A DNA stretch of 64,000 nucleotides, taken from contig JAGBKI010000047.1 of assembly GCA_017933995.1 (NCBI GenBank), positions 1 through 64,000 on the forward strand, written 5' to 3'. Shown here piece after piece: positions 1-8,583 of this stretch. The position numbers and the translations under genes were made by a program. The stretch comes from Bacteroidaceae bacterium (GTDB lineage Bacteria > Bacteroidota > Bacteroidia > Bacteroidales > Bacteroidaceae). Each line of letters starts with the position of its first letter. Position 1 is the first letter of the stretch. Below the pieces are notes generated by a model that was given only the letters and a program-made list of their open reading frames with translations, ran no database searches and was not told where the DNA came from.

Positions 1-232
1 CGGCTGCGGGGGCGGCTGCGGGGGCGGCGGGTGTAGCAGCGGGAACTGCTGGGGCGGGTGCGGCGGCAGCGGCCTCGGCCACGTCGGGCAATTGGCCCTC
101 GGTGAGCGTGCCGCTGAGTATTTCCACGTCGAGGGCTACGCCGTTCACGGTGACTTCGGCGCGCCCGTCGCGCAGGCTTTCGATGCGCACGTCATAGCGC
201 GTGCCGTCTATGTTGTAACTGTATTGCTTCAT
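1..232 (-). CDS. Biotin carboxyl carrier subunit, C-terminus cut off by window edge
   Basis: Reading leftward from an ATG at 230-232, the frame gives MKQYSYNIDGTRYDVRI followed by a beta-rich segment (VTVNGVALDVEIL) and then a long Ala/Pro linker that runs off the window. This matches the N-terminal part of small biotin carrier subunits of methylmalonyl-CoA/propionyl-CoA (de)carboxylases, where an Ala/Pro hinge leads to the biotinylated AMKM domain. That domain would lie outside the window and is not seen. It follows the carboxyltransferase gene and a small gene on the same strand, which supports a carboxylase complex that carries CO2 on biotin. Identification rests on the N-terminus, the linker and the context. 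Confidence 0.8.
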   Translation of the reverse strand, partial: MKQYSYNIDGTRYDVRIESLRDGRAEVTVNGVALDVEILSGTLTEGQLPDVAEAAAAAPAPAVPAATPAAPAAAPAA

Positions 233-254
233 GGCTTGTTGGGGGATAGTGCCG

Positions 255-518
255 TTATAGGCTGTTGAACATCTCGGCGGGCGTGTTCCAGGTGCCGCCG
301 TTGTGAGTGATGGTGATGGCTTGAGGCTCGTCGTCGTGCACCTCCTCGACCTCGTATTGCAGCAGGGCGAGGCTGATGGCGGCGGCGTAGCGGGGCATAG
401 CGTCCTGAGGCGGGCGGTGGGGCTGGCCGTCGGTGGTGACGCTGACCACGCTGCCGTCCGTTTCGCGCAGCGTGATGCGGAAGTCGTGCGAGCCGACGCG
501 GTATCGTAGGGTTTTCAT
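255..518 (-). CDS. Small conserved protein between carboxyltransferase and biotin carrier genes
   Basis: An 87-residue protein starting MKTLRYRVGSHDFRITL. It lies 22 bp upstream of the biotin carrier gene and about 140 bp downstream of the carboxyltransferase gene, all on the minus strand. In Bacteroidales decarboxylase operons this slot is taken by a small gene, sometimes annotated as OadG-like, but this protein has no hydrophobic membrane segment, so I do not call it the gamma subunit of a Na+ pump. Its N-terminal strand pattern (RYRVGSHDFRITLRE) resembles that of the neighbouring biotin carrier, so it could be a related accessory fold. No function is assigned beyond its operon context. Confidence 0.6.
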   Translation of the reverse strand: MKTLRYRVGSHDFRITLRETDGSVVSVTTDGQPHRPPQDAMPRYAAAISLALLQYEVEEVHDDEPQAITITHNGGTWNTPAEMFNSL

Positions 519-532
519 TTTTTCTGGGGTAT

Positions 533-660
533 TTGGAATTAGGAGTGAAGAATTAGGCTGCGCGGAGGGTGTGGACGGAATATCGTTCCGAACGGCAATT
601 CCTTATTCTAACGGATTGCCGTAGGCTTGATACCTAATTCCTCACTCCTAATTTCTTATC
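533..660. repeat. Intergenic dyad with micro-repeat arms
   Basis: The gap between the carboxyltransferase gene and the small gene is bounded by arms built from the word GGAATTAGGAGTGA on the left and its complement (CTAATTCCTCACTCC) on the right. A GCTGCGCGGAG box is on the inside and smaller palindromes (CGGAATATCGTTCCG) are in the centre. The same word and the GCTGCGCG box recur inside the cardiolipin synthase gene near 37.3 kb. Confidence 0.7.
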
Positions 661-661
661 A

Positions 662-2215
662 TTAAAGCGGAATGTTCCCGTGCTTCTTGGCCGGGCGCGT
701 CTCGCGCTTGTTTTCCAGTTGTGCCAGTGCGCGGCAGATGCGCAGGCGCGTGTTGCGCGGCTCGATGACGTCGTCAATGTAGCCGAACTCGGCGGCCTTG
801 TAGGGTGTGTTGAACAAGTCGTTGTACTCCTTCTCTTTCTGCGCGAGGTATGCCTTGGGGTCTTCCTGCTCCTTGGCGGCCTTACCGTCGATGATGGCCA
901 CGGCTCCGGCGGCGCCCATCACGGCAATTTCGCTGCTGGGCCAGGCGTAGTTGAGGTCGGCCTTGAGTTGCTTGCAGCCCATCACGATGTGCGAGCCGCC
1001 GTAGCTCTTGCGCAGCGTCACGGTGACCTTGGGCACGGTGGCCTCGCCGTAGGCGTAGAGCAGTTTGGCGCCGTGGTCGATGACAGCGTTGTATTCCTGG
1101 CCGGTTCCGGGGAGGAAGCCTGGCACGTCGACCAGCGAGACGATGGGGATGTTGAAGCAGTCGCAGAAACGAACGAAGCGGGCAGCCTTGCGCGAAGCGT
1201 TGCAGTCCAGCACACCGGCGTACACCTTGGGCTGGTTGGCTACAATGCCCACCGTCTGTCCGTTCATACGGGCGAAACCCACGATGATGTTGCGGGCGAA
1301 GTCGCGGTGCACCTCCAGCATCTCGCCGCCATCCACCACCTCGGCGATGACCTCGTACATGTCATACGCCTGGTTGGGGTTGTCGGGAATGATGGTGTTG
1401 AGCTTGTCGCTGCGGCGGTCGATGGGGTCGTTGCAGGCGACGCGGGGTGCGCGCTCGCGGTTGTTCTGGGGCAGGTAGGAGAGCAGGCGGCGTATCAGGG
1501 CGGCGAAATCCTGCTCGGTGTCGGCGGTGAAATGGGCCACGCCGCTCTTGGTGCTGTGCACGGAGGCACCGCCCAGGTCTTCCTGCGATACGTCCTCGCC
1601 TGTGACGGTCTTGACCACCTTCGGGCCCGTGAGGAACATATAGCTCACGCCCTTGAGCATCACGACGAAGTCGGTCAGCGCGGGGCTGTAGACGGCGCCG
1701 CCGGCGCAGGGGCCGCAGATTCCGCTGATTTGCGGCACGACACCGCTGGCCTCGATGTTGCGCTGGAAGATTTCGCCGAAGCCGGCCAGCGAGTTGATGC
1801 CCTCCTGGATGCGTGCGCCGCCGCTGTCGTTGAGGCCGATGCAGGGCGCGCCCATCTTGAGGCTCTGGTCCATCACCTTGCAGATTTTCTGTGCCATCGT
1901 CTCGCTGAGCGAGCCGCCGTTCACGGTGAAGTCCTGCGCGAAGACGTAGACCAGGCGGCCCTCGATGGTGCCGCTGCCGCATACCACGCCGTCGCCCAAG
2001 AACTGCTTCTTCTCCATGCCGAAGTTGTGGCAACGGTGGAGTTTGAACATGTCCATCTCCTCGAACGAGCCTTTGTCGAGCAGGAGGTCGATGCGCTCGC
2101 GGGCGGTGAGTTTACCCTTGGCGTGCTGCTTGTCGATGGCTTTCTCGCCGCCGCCCAGCCGGGCTTTGGCACGCATCTCGACAAGCGTCTTAATCTTTTG
2201 CTGTTGGATTGTCAT
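662..2215 (-). CDS. mmdA: Biotin-dependent acyl-CoA carboxyltransferase subunit (methylmalonyl-CoA decarboxylase alpha / PccB-like)
   Basis: A full-length 517-residue crotonase-fold carboxyltransferase. It opens with the usual [15 protein letters not shown] and [14 protein letters not shown]. It carries both oxyanion-hole regions: [13 protein letters not shown] in the N half and the [13 protein letters not shown] plus [13 protein letters not shown] region in the C half. It ends with the family-typical basic tail [15 protein letters not shown]. Such subunits move a carboxyl group between biotin and an acyl-CoA. In Bacteroidales the enzyme usually completes the succinate-to-propionate route by decarboxylating methylmalonyl-CoA. 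The biotin carrier gene downstream fits this; the membrane beta subunit would lie outside the window. Decarboxylase versus carboxylase direction cannot be read from the sequence. Confidence 0.93.
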   Translation of the reverse strand: MTIQQQKIKTLVEMRAKARLGGGEKAIDKQHAKGKLTARERIDLLLDKGSFEEMDMFKLHRCHNFGMEKKQFLGDGVVCGSGTIEGRLVYVFAQDFTVNGGSLSETMAQKICKVMDQSLKMGAPCIGLNDSGGARIQEGINSLAGFGEIFQRNIEASGVVPQISGICGPCAGGAVYSPALTDFVVMLKGVSYMFLTGPKVVKTVTGEDVSQEDLGGASVHSTKSGVAHFTADTEQDFAALIRRLLSYLPQNNRERAPRVACNDPIDRRSDKLNTIIPDNPNQAYDMYEVIAEVVDGGEMLEVHRDFARNIIVGFARMNGQTVGIVANQPKVYAGVLDCNASRKAARFVRFCDCFNIPIVSLVDVPGFLPGTGQEYNAVIDHGAKLLYAYGEATVPKVTVTLRKSYGGSHIVMGCKQLKADLNYAWPSSEIAVMGAAGAVAIIDGKAAKEQEDPKAYLAQKEKEYNDLFNTPYKAAEFGYIDDVIEPRNTRLRICRALAQLENKRETRPAKKHGNIPL

Positions 2216-2336
2216 ATTGCGAGTTGATAAGTTTACAAGTTAATCAGTTGATAAGTTAATCAGTTGTTTGGCACAAGCGCGGTTTGTAGTGTGCGTTGCG
2301 CTGCCTGAAAAAAGCCTATCTGCCTGAATGACGGCG

Positions 2337-2344
2337 CGAAAGTA
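2337..2344 (-). promoter_or_regulatory. Bacteroidetes-type -7 box for the carboxyltransferase operon
   Basis: On the minus strand this reads TACTTTCG, one mismatch from TAnnTTTG, about 120 bp before the mmdA start. A TTTG that could serve as the -33 element lies farther upstream at about 2372. The leader between it and the gene holds an A/T-rich string of repeated AGTTAATCAGTTGATA words (2220-2275). Confidence 0.5.
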
Positions 2345-2491
2345 CGAAAAACCTTGCACGCGCAAATAGTTCACAATGAACTTTCTATGCTTTTGCGCGG
2401 CGGACGCTCCGATTTTGCACAACAAAGCACCGCCGCGTGCAACGTTCGGAGTGCGCGCGGCGGTGCTATAATATAATACGGTATAGAGTTG

Positions 2492-4063
2492 TCAGAACTT
2501 GAAACCGAGAGTCAGCATAAAGTTGTTGCGGTTGAGGTCGAACTTTTTGCCTGCGAGGTTCTGTCCCCATGCGTCATCGTAGACGCGGAAGGCATAGACC
2601 GTACCTTCCTGCTGCTGGTACTGATAGGCCAAGTCGGCGAAGAAAGCCTTGTGGCGGTAGCCAAGGCCCACCGTGAAGCGGTTGATGGCACCGAGATTGA
2701 CGAAGTCCGTGCCGCTGGCGTAGTTGCTCGACTGGCCGTCTACAAGCAGATTCAGATAAGCGTCGTCCTTCATTGGCGCGCTGACGTAATTGTAACCAGC
2801 GCGGACAAAGAATCCGGGAGCGACGTTGGCCTCAGCACCGATGCGGAACGTACTCTGCCCCTTGAGGCAAGCCTTCATTTCGTCTTTAAGGCTGTAGTCG
2901 CGGTTGCCGCTACCATAGCTGTACCAATCGTCGTAGTCGGGATAGGACACACTACAGGTCGAGAGGTCGCTGTATTCGTACTCGGCATCGATGGCCACCT
3001 TGTTGGCGATGGTGGTGGCTGCTGCCAGCGAGAACTTCCACGGCGTGCGCACCTTGTAATCGTAGGGCTGGATGCCGTCGCTGGCCTCGGTAAACGTCAC
3101 CTGCGACCCACTGTAGTCGGGCACGCTGGCAAAGTTATAGGACTCGTAGGTAAGGTCGTACCACGTGGGCGTGTGTATGGCCAGACCGATGCGGAAGGGA
3201 CTCTCGGCAATGGGGCGCAGAATGACGCCCGCCTTCACGTCGAAACCAGTGCCAGTGAGTTTCTCCTCATTTTGGAACAGGTAACCTTCGGAATAGCCAT
3301 GCTGGAACTCAAGGTAATCGACCGCGCTGTGGAAATTGAGGTCGTAGAGGCCAAAGGCCACACCGGCGTAAATCTGCTCGTCGAAGTTGAGGCCGATGCT
3401 GAAGTCGAACTGCGACAGCCCGCCCCATTGCGCACGCTTCAGCGTGTAAGTGTCGGCTGCCAGCGGCGTATAGGGGTCGTTGGGGTCAAGGTTGCCGCTG
3501 GCATCGCGGTTGGCGAGGATGGCACCAGCGTCGTAGCCCACGCCCGTAAAGAGCGGCACGCTGTTGTAGCCCTGTTCCGTTTGCAGGTCTACGCCACGGT
3601 AATAGGCCATGTCGGCCATCGTGTAAGTCTGCGAGAGGCCGAAGGTCGGCACGTTGTCCAGTCCAACAAAGTTCTTGAAGTTGCGGCGCTTCTGGTAGTT
3701 GAAACCAAAGTTGACAAACTTGAGGCTGTTGCCGTCGACGTTTGTCTTGAACACGAGACCGGCTTGGTCGAACGACGCGCGGCTCTTGTCTATGTCGAGG
3801 AAACTCTCGCCATTGGGCTGCGAAGTGAAACTACCCGTCACAGCGAAGTCGTTGCGGCGATAGAGGCCGATGGCAGCGGGGTTAGTGGCCATCGTGCTGA
3901 GGTCGGCGCCGAGGGCGTTCATCGCACCGCCCATACCCACGAAGCGCGCCGTACCGTTGAGGTCTTGGTCGGTGAGTGCCTGGACCTTATAGATGTCCTG
4001 CGCCTGCACGGGTGCGACGAAGAAGGATAGCAGCAGGGCTGCCGATATTGCTTTTGCTTTCAT
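2492..4063 (-). CDS. Outer-membrane beta-barrel protein, OmpP1/FadL/TodX-like
   Basis: 523 residues with a clear signal peptide (MKAKAISAALLLSFFVAPVQAQ, cut after AQA). The mature N-terminus carries the family signature GTARFVGMGGAMNALG...NPAAIGLYRR, in which the NPA motif marks the N-terminal plug of FadL-like transporters. The rest is alternating aromatic strands, and the last residues NNFMLTLGFKF end in Phe, as outer-membrane barrels do for BAM recognition. Annotations in the order often say hemin receptor, but FadL-type uptake of hydrophobic compounds is the safer statement. It is a single gene on the minus strand with about 160 bp to the next upstream gene. Confidence 0.82.
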   Translation of the reverse strand: MKAKAISAALLLSFFVAPVQAQDIYKVQALTDQDLNGTARFVGMGGAMNALGADLSTMATNPAAIGLYRRNDFAVTGSFTSQPNGESFLDIDKSRASFDQAGLVFKTNVDGNSLKFVNFGFNYQKRRNFKNFVGLDNVPTFGLSQTYTMADMAYYRGVDLQTEQGYNSVPLFTGVGYDAGAILANRDASGNLDPNDPYTPLAADTYTLKRAQWGGLSQFDFSIGLNFDEQIYAGVAFGLYDLNFHSAVDYLEFQHGYSEGYLFQNEEKLTGTGFDVKAGVILRPIAESPFRIGLAIHTPTWYDLTYESYNFASVPDYSGSQVTFTEASDGIQPYDYKVRTPWKFSLAAATTIANKVAIDAEYEYSDLSTCSVSYPDYDDWYSYGSGNRDYSLKDEMKACLKGQSTFRIGAEANVAPGFFVRAGYNYVSAPMKDDAYLNLLVDGQSSNYASGTDFVNLGAINRFTVGLGYRHKAFFADLAYQYQQQEGTVYAFRVYDDAWGQNLAGKKFDLNRNNFMLTLGFKF

Positions 4064-4223
4064 ATTCTATGGATTTTGAGAATTGTTGTCGTTGGATAGA
4101 ATCTGTTGGCAGGGGGATTGGAATTTGCCAAGCTCAAGGACAATGAGCGCTTTGCGGTCACAAGACCTCAGCAATGGCTGGGCGTAAAGCCCCCTGTGCT
4201 TGCAAGCTCAACGTCGGGTGAAC

Positions 4224-5423
4224 TTACCTGCGACCGCCGCTACGACCGCCACCGAAGCTGCCGCCGCCGCTGCGACCGCCGCCAAAGCCGCCACCACCGC
4301 CGAAGCTGCCACCGCTGCTGCGGCCACTGCTACCGAAGCTGCCGCCGCTGCGCGAGGGCGAGGAGGGGGCGCTGTAGCTACGCGAACTGCTACCGCTGTT
4401 GCTGCTGCCATAGCTGCGTCCGGCAGAGCGGCTGTTGCTCTGCGTAGTGGTCTGCTGGCGCGTAGTGGAACGCGACGAGGGGTTGGCGTTGGTGTTGCCG
4501 AACTGGCGGGTGCCCGAGGTACTGCCTTGCGAACCGTATGTGCGGCCGGTTGAACGTCCGCTGCCCGTCACGCCGTTGCGGCCTGTGGTCAGGCGGCCTG
4601 TGCCGCGCACACCTTGGGCATCGTTGTTCTGGAAGCCTGTGCCATCAGGCGTGTTGCCGCCACGGCCATACGTGTTGCGCGAGGTGCCGCCAAAGCCACG
4701 GGTGTTGCTGTTGAAGCTGCGTGCTCCACGTCCCGTTGCCGTGGCACGCCCGCCGCGTCCACCGCCAGCCCAAAGGCCACGGTTACCGCCGCGTCCGCTG
4801 GCACCGCGTCCGGCATACCAGCCGCCAGGGTGGTGTCCCCAGCCGCCACCATACCAGTAGCCTGGACGATGACCCCAGCCGTACCAGCCGCCATACCAGC
4901 CGCCGTACCAGCCAGTGCGCCAGTACCAGGAGTTCCAGCCCCAGTGCCAGTTCCAACGCCAGCTGTAGGGACGGTACCAACCGGCATAGCCCCAGCTATA
5001 CCAAGGGTCGTAGATGTCGTACCAAGGATCGTAAACGTAGTCGTAGTAATAGGGGCTGCTCACATAGACACCGAAGCTCGGCGAATGGAAGCGCACGATA
5101 CGCGAGGTGCAGTCGTCCTGACCGTCCTCGTAGCCGTAGAGGTAGGAGAGCGAGTCGAGCGTCTCGTTCTCGCCAAGGTTCTGCGCACGGCGGTTGTAGG
5201 CGTCGACATCCATGCCGCCGAGGCGGCCGTCGTACCAATTGTCGTGGTCGGCCCAGGCATCGTCTGCGTCGATATAGTCATACGAACTGCGCGGTGCCTG
5301 GCGCTGCGTCTGCTGCGCTTGGCGAGAGGATTGCGAAGGAACGAAGTAGACGTCATCGTCCTGGGCGCGGCTCGTGCCGATTGCGGCAAGCAGCGCAAGC
5401 GTAAGTGTGGTAATCTTCTTCAT
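4224..5423 (-). CDS. Secreted low-complexity protein rich in Tyr/Trp/Gly then Gly/Ser/Arg
   Basis: 399 residues. A signal peptide (MKKITTLTLALLAAIGTSRAQ) is followed by DDDVYFVPS, an acidic segment with YIDADDAWADHDNWYDGR, then a remarkable aromatic stretch of W, Y, G and H near residues 140-200. The C-terminal half is made of G, S, R, N and T, ending in repeated GGGRSGG blocks. Proteins of this design recur in Bacteroides and Prevotella as exported proteins of unknown role; the aromatic/glycine bias suggests a surface or periplasmic structural protein. The Gly/Arg coding stretch produces long spurious frames on the opposite strand. No enzyme motif is visible. Confidence 0.75.
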   Translation of the reverse strand: MKKITTLTLALLAAIGTSRAQDDDVYFVPSQSSRQAQQTQRQAPRSSYDYIDADDAWADHDNWYDGRLGGMDVDAYNRRAQNLGENETLDSLSYLYGYEDGQDDCTSRIVRFHSPSFGVYVSSPYYYDYVYDPWYDIYDPWYSWGYAGWYRPYSWRWNWHWGWNSWYWRTGWYGGWYGGWYGWGHRPGYWYGGGWGHHPGGWYAGRGASGRGGNRGLWAGGGRGGRATATGRGARSFNSNTRGFGGTSRNTYGRGGNTPDGTGFQNNDAQGVRGTGRLTTGRNGVTGSGRSTGRTYGSQGSTSGTRQFGNTNANPSSRSTTRQQTTTQSNSRSAGRSYGSSNSGSSSRSYSAPSSPSRSGGSFGSSGRSSGGSFGGGGGFGGGRSGGGSFGGGRSGGRR

Positions 5424-5452
5424 TGTCTCTGTGGTGTTTTCCTCGCTGCCGA

Positions 5453-5478
5453 CTCCGTATTTATATATATAAATATGG
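5453..5478 (-). promoter_or_regulatory. Recurrent TATATATAAATACGGAG motif in the leader of the Gly/Arg-rich gene
   Basis: On the minus strand the leader contains TATATATATAAATACGGAG about 30 bp before the start codon. Near-identical words occur at 8287-8304 and 34143-34160 (plus), and a variant at 13231-13255 (minus). Its role is unknown. Confidence 0.4.
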
Positions 5479-5552
5479 TGACGTCGGCTGCTGATTTAAC
5501 TTTATACCATTTTTGCACAGCCACTTCGCGTGGCGCTGCAAGTTCTATACTG

Positions 5553-5560
5553 CAAAGATA
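5553..5560 (-). promoter_or_regulatory. -7 promoter box for the Gly/Arg-rich protein gene
   Basis: Reads TATCTTTG on the minus strand, a perfect TAnnTTTG match about 130 bp upstream of the start codon at 5423. This predicts a leader of roughly 120 nt that includes the ATACGGAG motif. Confidence 0.5.
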
Positions 5561-5739
5561 TAGAAAAAACCAGAAGGTTTAACAGCGTTTACCGTGTTTT
5601 GATAAAAACAAAGCGTGTTTTTTTACATTTGTTAGGAAAAGACCGCAGGTTTTTAACGTTTGGCGGCGGGCTGAACGGTCGTGTTGCCGAAATTGTCGGC
5701 AAGGGAGCGGCGCACGCCCCGCTGCGCCTTGTGGGCACG

Positions 5740-5764
5740 AAAAAAGCCGATTCGCTGAATCGGC
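5740..5764 (-). terminator. Rho-independent terminator downstream of tRNA-Ser
   Basis: On the minus strand GCCGATTC-AGC-GAATCGGC forms an 8-bp stem with a 3-nt loop and is followed directly by six T. It lies 30 bp past the 3' end of the tRNA gene. The rest of the 5424-5739 stretch holds only the leader and promoter of the Gly/Arg-rich gene and no coding frame I can support. Confidence 0.8.
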
Positions 5765-5793
5765 CTATTGTTTAACCCTTAATTACAACGGTG

Positions 5794-5881
5794 CGGAAGC
5801 TGGGGGATTCGAACCCCCGGTACGGTTGACCCGTACGCCAGTTTAGCAAACTGGTGGTTTCAGCCACTCACCCAAACTTCC
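5794..5881 (-). tRNA. tRNA-Ser(GCU)
   Basis: On the minus strand the acceptor 5' strand GGAAGTT pairs with AGCTTCC at the 3' end. The anticodon stem CCAGT/ACTGG encloses the loop TTGCTAA, giving anticodon GCT, which reads AGC/AGU serine codons. A long variable arm (GTACGG...CCGTAC) confirms class II tRNA-Ser, and the T-arm GGGGGTTCGAATCCCCC is canonical. The discriminator base is G and no CCA is fully encoded. It has its own upstream -7 box and downstream terminator. Confidence 0.96.
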
Positions 5882-5913
5882 AAACTGTCGGCCTTCTTTT
5901 TCAAAAGGCGGTG

Positions 5914-5921
5914 CAAAGGTA
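5914..5921 (-). promoter_or_regulatory. -7 promoter box for tRNA-Ser
   Basis: TACCTTTG on the minus strand matches TAnnTTTG. A TTG lies 19 bp farther upstream (around 5941-5943), the spacing expected of the -33 element. The predicted start is about 25 nt before the mature tRNA. Confidence 0.6.
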
Positions 5922-6032
5922 CGCCTTTTTTCCAAACGCACAATAGAACGAGCGGTTTTTTATTGAAAAAAGTGCCGAAACACGGTGAAAAAGCCTGTTT
6001 CGAGGGCAGAAAAAGCCACGATCGCCCCAGTG

Positions 6033-6887
6033 TCAGGCTTCGAGGGCGGCAACACACTCGGCGAGGCTCTCCTGCCACCAGGGGATGTCGAGGGCGAAAG
6101 TTTGCTTGATTTTGGTCTTGTCCAACACGGAGTAGTGGGGACGCGCGGCGGGTGTGGGATACTCGGCGGTGTGCAGCGGACGGACGCGACACGTCTTGAT
6201 GCCAGCCAGACGGTGTATCTCGCGGGTGAAGTCGTACCACGACGTGACGCCCTCGTTGGTGAAGTGGTACGTGCCGGGCACAAGACCGCGCTCGACGATG
6301 GCGAGCAGGGCTGCGGCCAGATCGCGGGCGTAGGTGGGGGTGCCAATCTGGTCGAAAATCACGCCAAGTTCGTCGCGCTCGCGTCCCAGTCGGAGCATCG
6401 TCTTGACGAAATTGTTGCCAAAGGTGCTGTAGAGCCACGCGGTGCGCACAATGACGCTCCGTTTGCAGGCGGCGCGCACGCCCTCCTCACCTGCGAGTTT
6501 CGTGCGCCCGTAGACGCTGTTGGGACAGGTGGGAGCGTCCTCGGTGTAGGGGACGTGGGCTGTACCGTCGAAGACATAGTCGGTGGAGACGTGGATGATG
6601 GCGCCCCCAGCCTCGTCCATGGCGCGGGCGAGAAGGGCAGGCGCCTCGGCATTGAGCCGCTGGCAGAGCGCTTCGTTGGCTTCGGCCTTGTCGACAGCGG
6701 TATAGGCGGCACAATTGATGAGCACGTCTATAGCGTTGGCCTTGACAAAGGCGCGCACGGCGGCTTCGTCGGTGATGTCGAGTTCGGCGACATCGGTGAA
6801 ATGGAACGTGTGGGCGCTGTATCGGGGCGCGAGCAGACGAAGTTCGCTGCCGAGCTGGCCGTTGGCGCCGGTGATGAGCAGGTTCAT
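6033..6887 (-). CDS. rfbD: dTDP-4-dehydrorhamnose reductase
   Basis: 284 residues from MNLLITGANGQLGSELR, which contains the NAD(P)-binding Rossmann motif GxxGxLG. A longer frame to 6959 is rejected because it would overlap the preceding gene and add a non-homologous N-terminus; the chosen start is 4 bp after that gene's stop. The SDR catalytic YxxxK is visible as VYGRTKLAGEE, and HVSTDYVFDG is the family's conserved strand. It catalyses the last step of dTDP-L-rhamnose synthesis for cell-surface polysaccharide. It is third in an operon with LysE and DUF4924 genes, as in other Bacteroidales. The usual downstream prfC is absent; a tRNA gene follows. Confidence 0.95.
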   Translation of the reverse strand: MNLLITGANGQLGSELRLLAPRYSAHTFHFTDVAELDITDEAAVRAFVKANAIDVLINCAAYTAVDKAEANEALCQRLNAEAPALLARAMDEAGGAIIHVSTDYVFDGTAHVPYTEDAPTCPNSVYGRTKLAGEEGVRAACKRSVIVRTAWLYSTFGNNFVKTMLRLGRERDELGVIFDQIGTPTYARDLAAALLAIVERGLVPGTYHFTNEGVTSWYDFTREIHRLAGIKTCRVRPLHTAEYPTPAARPHYSVLDKTKIKQTFALDIPWWQESLAECVAALEA

Positions 6888-6891
6888 GGGT

Positions 6892-7446
6892 TCAGGCGGG
6901 TTGGTCAAGGTTGAGTTCGCCGCGCGCGTGCTTGGCGAAATAGTCGGAGAGCTGGGCAAGGAGGTCGCTGAAGGTGCGGGTGGCCTCGGCGGTGCTTTCG
7001 CTGACGGCCTTTCCCTGCATACGCAGCAGCATCGTGCCGTAGAGGGCGGTGAGCATCGTCTGTAGTTCGGGTTCGTCGCTTCCTGCGCCTTTTGCGCGCA
7101 AAGCCACGAGCGCGGGGAGAGTGCGCTGATAGAGCTGCCGGTAGTAGGGGAAATCCTCGCGGGCCAGCAGGGCGGCGTGGAGCTCGCACAAGCCTTCGAG
7201 GGTGTTGCGGTTGATTTGCAGGTGTCCGCTCTGCAACCGCCCCTCGCTGCGCATCATCTCGCAGAGGTCGGCATACCAGCGTCGCATGGCCTCGCGCTGC
7301 TCATCGGAAACGTTGAAGCGGCTGAGGTAGTCGGCCTCAAGGCGCGCCATGTCGCCGCCGTAGGCGCGGATGAGGTCTTCGACCTGCCACATGTAGAGCA
7401 GGTATTCGGCGCGATTGGCCTCGCGCAGGCGGGTAGCAATAAGCAT
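6892..7446 (-). CDS. DUF4924-family protein
   Basis: 184 residues, mostly alpha-helical (MLIATRLREANRAEYLLYMWQVEDLIRAY...), with no signal peptide or membrane segment. The opening NRAEYLLYMWQVEDLIR and the position between a LysE-type exporter and rfbD match the Bacteroidales DUF4924 family as I know it. Its function is unknown. The short distance to rfbD (4 bp) and the 84-bp gap to the exporter gene suggest one transcript. A role linked to rfbD or to the exporter is possible but not supported by any motif. Confidence 0.8.
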   Translation of the reverse strand: MLIATRLREANRAEYLLYMWQVEDLIRAYGGDMARLEADYLSRFNVSDEQREAMRRWYADLCEMMRSEGRLQSGHLQINRNTLEGLCELHAALLAREDFPYYRQLYQRTLPALVALRAKGAGSDEPELQTMLTALYGTMLLRMQGKAVSESTAEATRTFSDLLAQLSDYFAKHARGELNLDQPA

Positions 7447-7530
7447 GAGGCGGGAAGTGTTAGGAAAACCAGAACCACGAGAAACCCTCGGATCCTTAGG
7501 GGCACTTGGAACACTAAAGAGCCTAATAGG

Positions 7531-8205
7531 TCAATACGGCAGCAGCGAAAGGTGGAAGATGGTCATCGCAGCATAAATCACAGACACCGTGAGCACGATG
7601 GCACCGATGGTGCGGTTGAGCATGAGGATGCCACGAAGGCTAAAGTTGCTCTTCATCTTGGCCATCACATACGTCAGGCCGTACCACCACAGCATCGCGC
7701 CGCCCACGATGGAGGCGTAGCCCACCGCCGTGCCGAACACATTGCCGGGGATGACGAATGTGAACATGTTGAACAAGGCGATGAACAACAGGATGATGAG
7801 CGGGTTGGAAAGCGTGACGCCAAAAGCCGTGATGAAGTTATGGAACAGCGTGCCCTTATTGCCCGACGACTGGCGGAAACCTTTGCTCGGGTCGGTGCGC
7901 CAAAGCCACTGGCCGAAAATGAAAAGCATAATGGCGCCGACAATCTTGAGGTAGAACAGATTCTGCTCGTTGTCGATAAACTCCATCATCAGCGGCAACA
8001 TACCTGCACCCGTGATAAGCGCATAGAAAAGGTCGCTGAGCGCGGCGCCCGCCCCGGTGACAAGACCGTAGGCGCGCCCCTTGCGAAGCGTGCGCTGTAT
8101 GCACAGGATACCCACGGGCCCCATCGGCGCTGAACAGATGATGCCGATGAGCAAGCCCTTGATGATGAGCTGGAAAGTGCTGAGATAGTCTGCGAAAACG
8201 CCCAT
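7531..8205 (-). CDS. LysE-family amino-acid exporter
   Basis: 224 residues with about six hydrophobic segments. The first is FQLIIKGLLIGIICSAPMGPVGILCIQRTLRKG, which contains the LysE/RhtB hallmark P-x-GP-x with a following basic turn. The start at 8205 (MGVFADYLSTF) is preferred over the longer frame at 8238 because the promoter -7 box lies at 8236-8243 and would overlap the longer start. LysE-type proteins export amino acids or similar small solutes across the inner membrane. It is the first gene of the operon with DUF4924 and rfbD. Confidence 0.88.
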   Translation of the reverse strand: MGVFADYLSTFQLIIKGLLIGIICSAPMGPVGILCIQRTLRKGRAYGLVTGAGAALSDLFYALITGAGMLPLMMEFIDNEQNLFYLKIVGAIMLFIFGQWLWRTDPSKGFRQSSGNKGTLFHNFITAFGVTLSNPLIILLFIALFNMFTFVIPGNVFGTAVGYASIVGGAMLWWYGLTYVMAKMKSNFSLRGILMLNRTIGAIVLTVSVIYAAMTIFHLSLLPY

Positions 8206-8235
8206 TTCCTTGAAGCGATGTGGGGTTACGAGGGG

Positions 8236-8243
8236 CAAAAGTA
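8236..8243 (-). promoter_or_regulatory. -7 promoter box for the LysE-DUF4924-rfbD operon
   Basis: TACTTTTG on the minus strand, the preferred form of TAnnTTTG in this window, 31 bp before the start codon at 8205. Confidence 0.7.
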
Positions 8244-8286
8244 CGAATTATTCTCAAGGCACACCGCTGTGCCCCCGTTTTTCTCC

Positions 8287-8304
8287 CATATATATAAATA
8301 CGGA
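8287..8304 (+). promoter_or_regulatory. Recurrent ATATATAAATACGGAG motif
   Basis: CATATATATAAATACGGAG on the plus strand, upstream of the repeat island. It matches the copies at 5453-5478 (minus) and 34143-34160 (plus). No gene starts close downstream. Confidence 0.35.
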
Positions 8305-8404
8305 GTGTGCCCTGCGCCCCGACTGGCAACGCAGAAATCGTCCTTCAGTCCACAGCATTTTCACCCAAACGCACAAAAAAACCGCGCGCAAAGCCCGAAA
8401 TCTC

Positions 8405-8488
8405 CAAACTAAGGCTTAATTTACACAAACTAAGGCTTAATTTGTACAAACTAAGCCTTAATTTCGCCAAACTTAGGCTTAATTTGGA
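8405..8488. repeat. Tandem array of four 21-bp units (array 1)
   Basis: Four head-to-tail units of exactly 21 bp begin at 8405, 8426, 8447 and 8468, each containing CAAACTAAGGCTTAATTT or a one- to two-base variant. Unit 3 ends in CGC and unit 4 in GGA, exactly as in array 2 at 22049. The array is bracketed by TCTCCAAA on the left and TTTGGAGA on the right. It is not coding: no ribosome-binding site is visible and the three arrays have different sequences. Confidence 0.9.
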
Positions 8489-8583
8489 GATTTGCGCGGA
8501 CATAGATACGATTTGCGTGGGAGCGGGAGGAAAAATAATCGGTTTCTGCCAGGACGGAAAGGACTTAAAAAACATAACAAAGA

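Noticed and set aside
680..2227. Long frame on the plus strand opposite the carboxyltransferase gene
   Set aside because: A shadow of GC-rich codons: rich in Ala, Val, His and Gly, no motif, while the opposite strand encodes a full conserved enzyme.
2489..4030. 513-codon plus-strand frame opposite the FadL-like gene
   Set aside because: Same reason; the minus frame has a signal peptide, NPA motif and barrel end.
4106..5582. Several Ala/Arg/Thr-rich plus-strand frames opposite the Gly/Arg-rich secreted protein
   Set aside because: They arise from repeated GGC/CGC codons read backwards; the minus frame has a signal peptide and sensible composition.
5860..6438. Minus-strand frames overlapping tRNA-Ser and the rfbD end
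   Set aside because: Out-of-frame readings of rfbD and tRNA; Arg/His-rich and without motifs.
8405..8488. CRISPR array
   Set aside because: Units are contiguous 21-mers without unique spacers, and there is no cas operon. The Cas4-like nuclease in the helicase is a fused Dna2-type domain, not a CRISPR gene.
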